This document shows, piece by piece, positions 35,579 to 46,800 of a stretch of DNA of 64,000 nt. The position numbers and the translations under genes are program-made. The notes under the pieces were generated by a model that did not search any database, had not been told where the DNA came from, and was given only the letters and a program-made list of their open reading frames with translations. Numbering within the stretch: the first letter of the stretch is position 1; each line of letters starts with the position of its first letter. This stretch comes from Sporocytophaga myxococcoides (lineage in GTDB: Bacteria > Bacteroidota > Bacteroidia > Cytophagales > Cytophagaceae), in contig NZ_BBLT01000008.1 in NCBI RefSeq assembly GCF_000775915.1, positions 62,001-126,000 on the forward strand, written 5' to 3'.

Positions 35579-35586
35579 ATTAAATA

Positions 35587-35617
35587 AAAGGCCCCGCAGG
35601 ATCTGCGGGGCTTTCAT
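35587..35617. terminator. bidirectional intrinsic terminator
   Basis: GCCCCGCAG-GAT-CTGCGGGGC (35591-35611), GC-rich, between convergent genes. It is flanked by AAAAG on one side and CTTTC on the other; the minus strand continues CTTTTATTTA. Confidence 0.85.
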
Positions 35618-35631
35618 TTAATTTGGTTTGA

Positions 35632-38600
35632 TTAATAAGCAATCACAAGCTTGGATCTGTAATTATTATTCTGTGCTTTTATGTCAACGATATAAATACC
35701 AGGAATAACTGAAGATGGAATCGAAATATTCATTTTATTAAAACCATTTTCAACACTTACTTTTCTTTCGAAAACCTTGATTCCATTTAAATCAGTGATT
35801 GTCAGGATGCCATTAGAATCCTTTGATTTTGAATTAAACTCTAAGTCAAATTTTCCAGAACTTACCGGGTTCGGGAGGATTATAAGTCCGGATTTATTTT
35901 CTACAGTAATTGGATTTATGGCACTTACAACTGGATCCTGAACTACTTTAATTTTATTACTACTTGTTTCTTTTCCAGTAGAGTCAATCAGTATCAAACG
36001 ATAGTAAATATTTTTGCCTGAAAAAGAAGGGTCAGTGAAGCTGTACTCTGCACCTAAAGCCTGCGTTCCTCCTGCACTTACAAAACCAATGGAGTCAAAT
36101 GAAATTCCATTGATGCTTCTTTCAACACTGAAATGCTTGGTCTTATACTCCTGGAATGTTTCCCAAGTGAGATTAACCTCGCTGGTAAGTTTATTTAATT
36201 CGCCTTTGAAGTTGTAAAGGTAGGTTTGAGCAACGGATGTATTTTTAATAACATTTACAAAAATTGAGTCGAATTGATTGTCATATTTAACTATAAATGA
36301 GGTAAGACCTTCTTTAGTCCCTTTAATAATTCCTTTATTATCCACTTCAATGATATCCGCATTCCTTTTCAAATAGGCAATATCATTTGAGTATGTTATA
36401 TCTCTTGATATACCATCATTAAAATGAGCAATAACAGAATATCTTTCCTCAATGCCATTTTCCAGATTAATAAATTTATCAGGTCCAATGATGCTTATAC
36501 TATCTGCTTTAAGCCCTATAGGTTTATTTAATGATAAAATGCTAGTGTCAACCGATATTAAAGTCTCGTTAGTGAATCCATATGCAGTGATAAGAAATTT
36601 ACTCAACTCTTCTTTAGGTACTGGAAAAGTAAATGTTGTTCTGTAATTAATACTGTCAGCTATTTTATATTCACTGTAGGTTGATTTTGAATTGGCACCT
36701 TCATAATACATTAAAATGTGTTTAATATTCTTTCCATAGCTCACAGAATAGGTGACGGTGTCTCCCATTTGTCGGACCGGATTGCCTTGAATAGAATCTA
36801 TATTAATATAAGAATCTTCAGGTCTATTGCCTTCTGAAACCTTTCTTGCCGATAATCTTCTTCCTCCACCGCTGTTCCCGGTCCCATTATCACCTGGTAT
36901 ATTAGGTAGAAACGTATATTTTAGAGGGGTAAAGCCATCCTTATAAAATCCATCTTTTGATAAAAGAGCCGTTTCTCCTGAGGTCTGGTAACGATATGCT
37001 GAAGGCTCTTTTAAAAGAGTTAGTGTTTTTTCAATGACATAGTCATCTTCAACAACGCTTGCACCTGCACTATTACTATGCGCGATGCTTCTGCCAGGGT
37101 GAAGTTCAGCCATATCTGTGTAATATGATCGGTTTAAACCACCTCTTTGACTGCTGACAGGTACAATCACATCATTGTATTCTCCATCAAAGAGGTGTTT
37201 AAGGAAAGAGTCAATTGTGAGACCAATGCCTGTTGTTGCTGTAAGGTAAAATGCAGGATTCCTTGTAAGAAGTGCAAGTCTAATCGCATTCAACCTTTTG
37301 TTGGAAGATAATCCTTTGTCATTGATGTTAACTAAAGACCATTCGAAACGATGGATGGTTTGTATGGCATGTTTGAATATAGTATCATTTAATCTGGTTT
37401 CTCCATTTAGAACGTCTGAAAATAAAGGATCGTTAACCCGAAGTTGCCATGCGCCATTGGCATCATCATTAAAGACGGTAACATTTCCATTTTCATCAGT
37501 GTACTCAAGACCTTCTAAACCCATTTTTTTTGCAATTGAATTCAGTTCAAAGGGAATCTCTATAATATCGGGACTAAATTGAGATGGCTTGATGTAAACA
37601 GGTATTACTCTTGGATCGCATACCCAGTTTGCTTGTTGTGATCCTGCATGAGGGGTGTTAAAAGTAATCAGTTTGTTTACATTGTCTCTGTAGGGAACAC
37701 CTTGACTTTGGATATATAATCGTGTCATAATGCCGCCTCTGCTATGTCCCAGAACGTCAACTCTTCCGGCCGAAAGACCATTAGCGCTGCATTTGGAGAG
37801 TAATTTAATGATACCTTCAGGGATTTTGCCAGTTTGTTCTGGCGCCCAGAAACGAGGCTCCGGATGTATCGGATTTTCATGGAAAATTCTCAAAAGCTGA
37901 AACGGTTTATATTGTTTAGACTCAATCAGCTTGTTTTCCATTACTTTAAATGAGTGGATACTGCTCCAGATTCCATGAACCATCAGAACGGGAGGGAATA
38001 CAATTCTCATGTTATGTCTGAAGTCGAAGCTACCTATAACCCCTCTTTTACTTATTGTAAATAAAAGGTCCTGGCCACTTTTTTCAGGATCAAATGCGTC
38101 TATGTAGGTTGGATGCCTGTAAATTAAGTCTACATAACTGGGATTATCTTCTGAATATATGTGTTTCGCCTTTAAATGGAAGCTTCCATATCTGTTGGTG
38201 TCTCTGTTTTCATAGTCTCCTCCGAATCCAAACTGATATTTTCCCGAATAGAATCCTTCAAAGTCATTAGTGTAGTATCTGAAAACTGTTGAGGTTGTAC
38301 CATCGGCAGCTATCATAGGTAAGTCATTTTCATTGAACCTGATGTTTAGGTTATTTCTGCTGGCTAATGTTGCAATTGTTTCATAATTGCCTTCTTCATT
38401 AGGAATATCCTTGTCCGTCACATGGAAGACGATCATATCCGAAGGAAGAAATATTTCATTGATTCCATTGTCTGTGGCTGCATATATGTATCTGGATGAA
38501 GCCGCCACACCTTTGATATTGTTGGAAGATAAACCATTTATAGTTGTAATCAGAATATAGGAAGAGTCTTGTTTTAAATCACCCTCTCCTTTATATACAA

Positions 38601-39780
38601 GCAAGCCATCCTGAGTACCTATGAATACTCTTTGTCCTGCACTTGAAATCGCATGAGGAGCATCTGCATTGATTCTGATTCCATTAGGTAATAATCTGGA
38701 AGGAAGGTCTGTGCCACTAACCGTATCATAGTACAATAGCTTGTCAACGTATACCCATTCTGCAGTTGTATAAATGTAGTTTTTGTAAACAGCAAATCCT
38801 TTGTTTTGATTGAAGCCAATCCACGGATCTCCTGTTTTTTGCCAATGAATGGCAATTGCCCTTGGGCTTGCAAATGAATTTGTGAATGGTAGTTGAGGTG
38901 TATTGGAAGCATCTATATACCCCAGCAGAGTGCCGATAGAGCTGAATTTTGCAATTCCTGAATGTCTTGTTCCTCCTCCTGACTCTTCAACATCTATTTC
39001 ATAAGTTCCGAATCCCATCCAGGTTTCTCTGTTTCCGCATCCGACAGATACACATTGGCGTGTTCCTGCAGTCTTATCTAATGGTGTATTGACTGTATAA
39101 GCAGGATAGGGCATGTGCTGCATTGAAAGATTATCAAAAACATTTGAATTTGGTGCTTTGTACCCTAAGCCACCAGGTGTTAAATAATATCCTGGTTTGT
39201 CCTGGTAATATGGGTAATGAGTTATAGGGTCATAAATTGTGACACCCGTGCTCGTTACTGTCAAATCATGATATCCATGTGCTGCCCAGATTCCTCCGTC
39301 TGGGTCAGTTGCTAATGCAATTGGGTTTCTGCTTGGAGTTCCATCAAATTTGACAGGAATAAGATTCATCTTTTTGGAGATATACTGGTTTCTCTCATTT
39401 CTGAGGATTTTAGGTGTGGTATTTCCATCATTGTATACATAGATACCACCTCCTACAGATGTGGTCCCGGATCCTTTTATTCCTGCCCAGACTCTTACCT
39501 GACCACCTTGGTTATTGGCTGTAATGGTCTGAATGGTATAGCTGGTTAATCCCTGAGAAGTGTATAGGCTTAATGGCCTTGGTGTTTCACCTATCGAGTC
39601 CCGGTTCAGTTTCCAGAGACCTGCATTTTTGGTCCCCGCCCAGACATTGCCAATCGGATCAAGCGTAATAGATGTAAATGCCTGTCCGATATTATATTGT
39701 CGGACCCTTGGGCTGTCGCCTTGTGCATAGCAAAGCTGAACCAGCAAGGTAAACAAAATAAGAGTACATGCTTTTTTCAT
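35632..39780 (-). CDS. T9SS-exported fusion of beta-propeller and lipase-like alpha/beta hydrolase
   Basis: 1382 residues. A signal peptide covers 1-20 (ends LCYAQ). A propeller region (about 30-450) has blades such as DPIGNVWAGTKNAGLWKL, DPDGGIWAAHG, RVFIGTQDGLLVY and YIYAATDNGINEI, the two-component-regulator propeller type. An alpha/beta hydrolase domain (about 595-930) has the oxyanion segment VLMVHGIWS and nucleophile Ser680 in LGHSRGG, with a probable His near PGRSIAHSNSAG; this fits a lipase or esterase. Beta domains follow, including a BIG2-like one (about 1150-1230). A type A T9SS tail (IILPNPVSSGKF to SKLVIAY) ends the protein. It follows the PorP/SprF gene by 44 bases and probably shares its operon. 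The substrate is unknown; a surface esterase or lipid hydrolase is likely. Confidence 0.85.
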   Translation of the reverse strand: MKKACTLILFTLLVQLCYAQGDSPRVRQYNIGQAFTSITLDPIGNVWAGTKNAGLWKLNRDSIGETPRPLSLYTSQGLTSYTIQTITANNQGGQVRVWAGIKGSGTTSVGGGIYVYNDGNTTPKILRNERNQYISKKMNLIPVKFDGTPSRNPIALATDPDGGIWAAHGYHDLTVTSTGVTIYDPITHYPYYQDKPGYYLTPGGLGYKAPNSNVFDNLSMQHMPYPAYTVNTPLDKTAGTRQCVSVGCGNRETWMGFGTYEIDVEESGGGTRHSGIAKFSSIGTLLGYIDASNTPQLPFTNSFASPRAIAIHWQKTGDPWIGFNQNKGFAVYKNYIYTTAEWVYVDKLLYYDTVSGTDLPSRLLPNGIRINADAPHAISSAGQRVFIGTQDGLLVYKGEGDLKQDSSYILITTINGLSSNNIKGVAASSRYIYAATDNGINEIFLPSDMIVFHVTDKDIPNEEGNYETIATLASRNNLNIRFNENDLPMIAADGTTSTVFRYYTNDFEGFYSGKYQFGFGGDYENRDTNRYGSFHLKAKHIYSEDNPSYVDLIYRHPTYIDAFDPEKSGQDLLFTISKRGVIGSFDFRHNMRIVFPPVLMVHGIWSSIHSFKVMENKLIESKQYKPFQLLRIFHENPIHPEPRFWAPEQTGKIPEGIIKLLSKCSANGLSAGRVDVLGHSRGGIMTRLYIQSQGVPYRDNVNKLITFNTPHAGSQQANWVCDPRVIPVYIKPSQFSPDIIEIPFELNSIAKKMGLEGLEYTDENGNVTVFNDDANGAWQLRVNDPLFSDVLNGETRLNDTIFKHAIQTIHRFEWSLVNINDKGLSSNKRLNAIRLALLTRNPAFYLTATTGIGLTIDSFLKHLFDGEYNDVIVPVSSQRGGLNRSYYTDMAELHPGRSIAHSNSAGASVVEDDYVIEKTLTLLKEPSAYRYQTSGETALLSKDGFYKDGFTPLKYTFLPNIPGDNGTGNSGGGRRLSARKVSEGNRPEDSYINIDSIQGNPVRQMGDTVTYSVSYGKNIKHILMYYEGANSKSTYSEYKIADSINYRTTFTFPVPKEELSKFLITAYGFTNETLISVDTSILSLNKPIGLKADSISIIGPDKFINLENGIEERYSVIAHFNDGISRDITYSNDIAYLKRNADIIEVDNKGIIKGTKEGLTSFIVKYDNQFDSIFVNVIKNTSVAQTYLYNFKGELNKLTSEVNLTWETFQEYKTKHFSVERSINGISFDSIGFVSAGGTQALGAEYSFTDPSFSGKNIYYRLILIDSTGKETSSNKIKVVQDPVVSAINPITVENKSGLIILPNPVSSGKFDLEFNSKSKDSNGILTITDLNGIKVFERKVSVENGFNKMNISIPSSVIPGIYIVDIKAQNNNYRSKLVIAY

Positions 39781-39824
39781 GGTTTGTTTATTGTGTGTTT
39801 AATTTGTGTCAATTGAAATGTTAA

Positions 39825-40814
39825 TTACCAGAAATTGTCAGGGCATGGGATCTGACGTTTTAATTTATAATTGTATTTCAGTATAATCTCATGACTCCCA
39901 GATGTGTAATGATTTATTTTGCTTATGGTATAATCATAAGAGTACCCAACTTCGAATACACCATTTTTTTTCGAATGAAACAGTAGTCCTGCAAGGAAAG
40001 AAAATGAATCTCTCACCCGGTAAGAACCACCTGTCCAGAATAAATCTCTGTATCTTATTTTTAGATTAAGATCTAAAGAAGGAGGAGTTCCAGTTCCCCC
40101 ATACTTTAGCATGAATGATGGTATCAGATAAAAGTTATAGTTTGAATTCCTGTCAATTTCATAACCCAGTGGAATTTTATAGCCTGAAGTCAAATAATAA
40201 TGATAAACCATATACCCAAAGTCATTGTAAAAATTCATTCTGTTCATAAACAGTTGATTCACTGATGCACCTATAAAAAATCTTGGATTGTAAAACCACA
40301 GACCAGAACTGGCATCTGGCATAGTCTTGTTATTAAATCTAAGTACTTCACCATCCTGATCAAACTTAAGCTTACTTTGGTCAAGATTGATTTGCAAGGC
40401 TCCCATAAAAAGTCCTAATGCAAGTCTGAAATCTTTAAATACAGGAATATTATAACTATAGGAGGCCAGTGCTGAAGTCTTGCTGATAGGTCCTGTGACG
40501 TCTTTGTATATAAAAATTCCTACAGAATGAAAAGGAAAAGCTTTGGTTTTAGAAGTAGGTTTCTTCCGGAGTTTTATAGGAAGATGGCCGCTAAAATAAT
40601 AACTTTGTGGTCCACCATTAAAGTTAACCCATTGTTTTCTGTATCCCACAGCCATTTCAAGGTCTCCGCTTACACCTCCGACTGCAGGATTTAATACATA
40701 CTGATTTACCATGTACTGGGTAAAATGTATTCTTTGCTGACCAGAACATATAGCAGGTATAGTTAAGATCAATAATAAAATAAACTGGTATTTAGCTTTA
40801 ATATTCAAGTACAA
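39825..40814 (-). CDS. PorP/SprF family type IX secretion membrane protein
   Basis: 329 residues. It probably starts at a TTG at 40814 or 40808, because no ATG precedes the signal peptide KYQFILLLILTIPAICSGQQ. The start of the mature protein, RIHFTQYMVNQYVLNPAVGGVSGDLEMAVGYRKQW, is the PorP/SprF hallmark, and the remainder is strand-rich, as in an outer-membrane barrel. In Flavobacterium johnsoniae SprF is needed for export and attachment of the gliding adhesin SprB, and genes of this family stand next to proteins with type B sorting domains. Here it lies 13 bases after the PKD adhesin, so the pair matches that model. Confidence 0.92.
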   Translation of the reverse strand: MYLNIKAKYQFILLLILTIPAICSGQQRIHFTQYMVNQYVLNPAVGGVSGDLEMAVGYRKQWVNFNGGPQSYYFSGHLPIKLRKKPTSKTKAFPFHSVGIFIYKDVTGPISKTSALASYSYNIPVFKDFRLALGLFMGALQINLDQSKLKFDQDGEVLRFNNKTMPDASSGLWFYNPRFFIGASVNQLFMNRMNFYNDFGYMVYHYYLTSGYKIPLGYEIDRNSNYNFYLIPSFMLKYGGTGTPPSLDLNLKIRYRDLFWTGGSYRVRDSFSFLAGLLFHSKKNGVFEVGYSYDYTISKINHYTSGSHEIILKYNYKLKRQIPCPDNFW

Positions 40815-40827
40815 ATGTTTTTAGATT

Positions 40828-43800
40828 TTATTCCATTACTACTACCCATCCGCTTGCTGAGTAGTCGCTTTGGTCTTCACTTCCAAGAAATTCTACAACA
40901 TAGTAATAAGTGCCGAAAGGAACCTTAGCTCCAGCGGAAGTGCCATCCCATGGTTGTTTATATCCCTCATGATTTTCAAATAAGATATTACCCCACCTGT
41001 TAAATACTTTTACTTTGGTTTTAGGGTATTTTGCTAATCCTCTCAGTATCCAATAGTCATTAAGCCCGTCTCCATTAGGAGAAAAAATATTGGGGATGTT
41101 TACAGGGATGTAGTTATTAATGCTGACTTCTGCTGTAGCTTCGCAACCTTTTCCTTTAGGACCATTGTAAACAGTGACTTCATAGGTGTTAACCATTTCC
41201 TGGTCTTGGGCAATGTAGTATGGTTTTTTAACAAAAGTATTATAGGTTAAAGGTGAGAAAGACCCATGGTCATAAAATCCCAGAAATTCAATCGGGGTCC
41301 AGGTAACATGATTGATGGTATCGTATTTAAGTGGATTGATTGAAAGAGGAAGTTGAACCATTTTTTCCGGATGGTAATCAATATTTAAAAATGTTTCAGC
41401 AAAAGAGATCTCAGGTTGTTCATATATTTTAATTGATACGGAATCAAAAGCAGGAGGGCAGTAAGGATTATAAACCTTTAAACGATAAGTGCCTGATGCA
41501 TCAGGTGAGTTTATGTATACTGAAGATCCCGAAAGGTCTTCTATTGTGTTAGTCGAATGCCATTCATAGTAGGTGGTGTCCTTTGTAGTGTTCTTTTTAT
41601 AATTAAGGATGACAGGAGCTCTATTGATACATATAGAGTCATAATTTTTGGCTATCTGGGCTATAGGATGGACATATGCTTTCTGATATACAAGATTGGA
41701 AGTGTCTGTTTCTGAATATAGACAATGATAATCTGATTTAATCTTAGCATAGACTTTAATGTCTGATACTATATTTGTTGTAAATGTATTTATGGAATCG
41801 TTGCCGCTTAATAACTGATTGTTCTCATCATAGAAACTGTATTTGGGTTGATCTCCCGAAGCTTGTCCGGCATTTGCCTTAAAAGTAACTGTAGTTCCTT
41901 CACATACGGGAGGCATCTGATCTAAGGTTACTTCAGGGTAATATGCCTGCACAGGCAATACTATGACTGTAGCCTGACTCACCGGACAAACTCCATTGGT
42001 AATTTCCCATGTCGCAATAATAGTATCCTTTATGTCTTCAAAATCTGTAATCAAAGATTCAGGCAAAGATTGGTCTATAACTGCATCGTCCGTATTTTTA
42101 TTAATATTCCACTTTCCTGTTCCGATTGTTGGAGTATTTCCATTAAGTGTTTTATTGACCTGAACTATGCAATATGATAAAGTGTCTTCCTGTAATCCTC
42201 CAACTGCAGAGGTAGTGGGCAATAAGTCAACCTGAATGTTGAAATATCCAGTGTCACTTTTGCATCCTTTGTCTGAAATTTCCTGAATCTTTCCGGATAT
42301 ATTTTCTGTCCCTGCAGTCATAAATAATGTATCGTAGGCAGAAGGTGTGAATTCTAAATCATTTCCGCCCGAAAGTTCCCAGTAGTAATTACTGCCCAAA
42401 AGGCCTGTTGTGGAGAGGGTTCTTGTGAATCCCTGACAAATTGGGTCAAGCAGCGAAACAGGCTGTACTACAGGTGTTGTATCAGTAATAACAGTAATTT
42501 TTGCTCTTTCACTTTCACAAAGGAAGTTTTGCTGACTTACATAATAAATAACCAATGAAGCCTTTCTATCTGCCACAGGTTGTGAGATAGAATTTTGTGA
42601 GCTGTTATCCTGATACCAGCTTAAGGTATTGCCAACCTTGGGTGTAGCTTCTATCAGAGGCAATATTTCAATTGTCTGACAATATTCAATAGTGTCCGTA
42701 ACTAATGGAGGTAAAGGAACTTCTATTACAGTAGCTGTTTTAGAGAGAGAATCAGAGCATCCATAGACACTGGTATATTTGTATTGAACCAAATAATCTC
42801 CTTCTTCAGATGGAGGTATGAATTTTCCTTCAGGTAATATGTTTGCTCCGGTAAAGATGCCACCCAAGGGGGTAGTGCCTGTAATTTCAATTGTATCTGA
42901 GCTTTCACATGTAAAGGGAATGTTATCAAAATCAACTTGTACAAAAGGATAGACTTCCAGTTTTACTCTTGCTCTTCCAATCTCAGTTCCGTCGATACTT
43001 GTAATTTTGGCATAAAAACTACTGTCATTGATAAGAATACTTGATTGAGACGCTCCAGTCTGTTTTACAAAAAGACTATCTTCAAACCAGGTGACAGATG
43101 AGCTGACAGAGCCTATGACTTTATTGTCAAGGTCATTAAGGTTAAAGGAATTATACTGGTTGGGTGTTCCTTGAATATTGGCGCATATTTTTATTGTCGT
43201 ATCAGTAGGTGTAAGAGAGCATTTGCTTATAATTACTGTGTCAGTCTTTGTACAATACTTTTGAGTTACAGTTAAAATATATTGCCCCTCTCTATTAACT
43301 GAAGGCACTCCAATAGAGTCATGAGGTGAAAATAAAGCCTCTGATGGACCAGTCCATCTATACCTGGTATCAGCAGTAGTGGTAGTTCCATCCAGAGTTG
43401 CAGTACCGTTAATGCAGTCCAGTTTCTTATCACTTCCTGCAAATGCAGTAGGAACAATTCCCGAAGTTGTTACTTCTGCGGTGTCTGTAATAGCACAAAG
43501 ATTATTTTTTAGTCTGAGGATATATTTTCCCGTAACATTAGTCTGAGTGTTCAGACTTGTATTATCAGGGATATAATTAGCTCCGGCAGGTCCTTCCCAA
43601 TAGTAATTGCCAGATATATTCAGGGCAGAACTTCCGAATAACGTTGTGTGAGTGTCTCCGCATTCAATGTTTGCATCCGGACCTGCATTGATTTCATCTA
43701 CATAAACAGAGTCTTCTGCTGAAAGGGTTATCTGGCATCCTTCAGGACTAAGAAGAATAACATTAGGAAGATATTTGCCAGGCAATTCATAAAAGTGGGT

Positions 43801-46800
43801 TACAGAATCTTTTTTTGATAATTCGGAAGTAGGTGAGAGGTCTCCGAAATCCCAGAAGTAATCCTTAATATTTTTACCTGTAATGTTTGAAGTATAAGGT
43901 TCTCCTTTGCAGATATAGTAATCGTCTATTTTTAAAGTTCCGTTAGGTCCTTTGATCTTAATCTGCTTACTTGTCGTATCCTTACATCCGTCTAGACCGG
44001 TTACGATTAGTTGAACAGTGTATATATCTGCATTTTTATAAAAATGGCTTACTTCAATTTTATCGGTTGAAGAAACTTCACCATCTCCGAAATCCCATTG
44101 ATAGGTTTTACCATATGTAGAAGTACTTGTAAACGGAAGAGAGAAAGTACCAATGCATTTCGCTGTATCACTTCCTACTGCAAAGTCCGCAACGGGTTTA
44201 ACCAGTTTTACATAATTGCTTTTGGTGATAGAATCTACACAACCACCATCATCTTTTACGATCAGCGTTATTGTGAATTTTCCGGTATCAGAAAAAACTG
44301 TATTTCCGCTATAACCTGTCGAAATCTTACCGTTACCGTATTTCCAGGTGTATTGATTGTAATTGGATACATATGCTGAAGAGTTATTAGTAAATGATAT
44401 ATTGAACTTTCCGCAACGTAATGTATCGTTAGTATAAAAACTCGCTCTGGGTACGAAAGATGTAACATTGCGCTCGTATTTATCTGTACATCCTAAGGAG
44501 TCAGTGATGGTGAGGCTTGTTTTATAGTTCCTATAGTAGCTTGTGTTATTGTATTGGTGGTTTACTAAAGTGTCTTCTGAAGATGTCAATGAGGTTCCAT
44601 CTCCAAAATCCCATTTCCACTGGTTAATAGGGGTTAGGCCATTGGCTTTTGAGCTGTCAGAAAATGCCACTGAAAATTTGCCCTTGCAGAAACTTGCAGT
44701 ATCAATTGTAAAATAGGCTTTAGGGCCCTTAACAACAATTGGCAGAGGATATTGGATAGAATCTTTGCATCCGAATTTATCTTCTATAATCAGCTTGGGA
44801 TAAAAAATACCAGTATCTTTATAAACATAGCTTATATTGCCGTTGAGATAAGTGCCATAATTTTTATAGTTGAGGGTATTGTTTATGATTTTTCTGGCAG
44901 TGCTGTCTCTGAAATCCCAAGTGTATTTGCTGATATTGCTTGAATCAATTTCTGTCGTATTGAATTTGACAGTTAGTCCTTTACAGATATTCAATACATC
45001 TGGAATGAAATTAGCTTTTTCATCAACTACTGTTACTCTCTTTTTATGCTCAATAATGCTTCCGGTACCGTGATCCTGAAGTTTTGCCGTTACCATGAAT
45101 TTTTTATTTCCAGTATAGTCAGGAAATGTATAAGTAATGGGGTTGGAGGAATTGTTAATAAAAGTCCCGTCAAAATCCCAGGAGATGACCGTTGCAGTGG
45201 AAGTTGTATCATTAAAGGTAAAGGTATACTTCTGATTGCAGTCAGAACTTCTATCAACTGAAATAGGACCACCGCCTCCACCGCCTCCTCCACCTCCACC
45301 ATCATCATCACAAAATTCATTAACAGTTACAGTTTTTCCTGTTGATTCTGCAATACAACCCTGATTCGTAATAATTCTGACTTTCACAGTAAATGATCCC
45401 TGAACAGGATAAGTACCTGAATGCTGATCAACAGAAGCCGTATCGGTTTGGCCATTTCCAAAATCGTAAACATATTTTAAACCAGGATCATTAGATGTAG
45501 GTTTGGCCTTGATGTTGACAGTAAGAGGCATGCAACCTTCAGTGGGATTTACTGTAATATCTACAGATGGTTTTTGTATTCTTATGTAATTGTAATTTTT
45601 AGTGGTGCTACATCCAGCATCATTAGTTACTTTTAAACGCACTGTATAGGTTGAGAATGCATTGTAATTTTTGGTAACAGGAGAAAGATCAGTGGTTACA
45701 AGGGGGAGAGTGCCGTCTCCGAAGTTCCACTCGTAGGTGTTTCCATTTTTGCTGAGGTTTCTAAAAGTAACAAGGTGAGGTATCTGACAACCGTTTGGGA
45801 TATCAGGTATGAGATCTGCCGTGGGAATAGGAAGTACTTCCACTTCTTTTGTTGCAGTATCACTATAGCATCCGGAATAGGTATTGAATGTAACATATTT
45901 GACTTTCCATTTACCTTCTTTGTTAAAGGTGTGGTAGCCTGTTTTGCTGTTATAAACTGAATTGTCGTCTTCAAAGAACCATTTACCTTCATTACTTATT
46001 CCTGTTGTATCAGCTTTCGGGTAAATATATGTGGATGTTCCAAGGCAGAATTTAGAAGCAATATCAAAGTCAGCAGCTGGCTTTCCTATAAATACATTTT
46101 TTACTCCACTGCTTTGTACAAATGTACTGCAGTTGCCCGGAGTATTTTGGGCAGTGAGTTTGATACTATATATTCCGGGCTTTATGTATTCATGGTTTAT
46201 AAAAGGATCATTGGATTCTAATTTAGTTCCATCTCCGAAATCCCATGTGTAATTGAACCTTCCATCTATGGGAGATAAGTTTTCAAAGGTAGCGGTGTGA
46301 GGTGCGGTACAACTATAGTTGTTGGTAGAGAGGAAGGCAGGAGTTATTTTATCATAAATCGTAATGAACTTGTCTTTGGGTAATGAATTGGTGCAGCCAA
46401 AACTATTTGTTAAGATTAATGTAGGTGTGTAACTGCCCCCAGCAATATAGTCATGAGAGGGATTTGTGGCAGTAGTGAATATGTCTTTTTTCCCATCATT
46501 ATAATTCCATTCCCATTTAGTAATAATACCATCTCCAGCGCTGCTTTTGTCAATGAAATTAATTTTCTGAGGAAGACATCCTTCCTGAACATCAGAAGTA
46601 AAGTCTACTTGAGGCTGGTGATATACTTTTATGTCTACTGCCTTAGTTAAAGTAAAACTTCCGTCTGAAACAGTAAGTATAGCTTCATATAAACCGGGCG
46701 TTAAAAAATTTTTAGTAATATTTTTCCCTGTTCCAACACCCAGACTAGCACCGGTAGTTTTATTTTTAAATTCCCATTGATAAGAAGAAATAGGCCCGGT

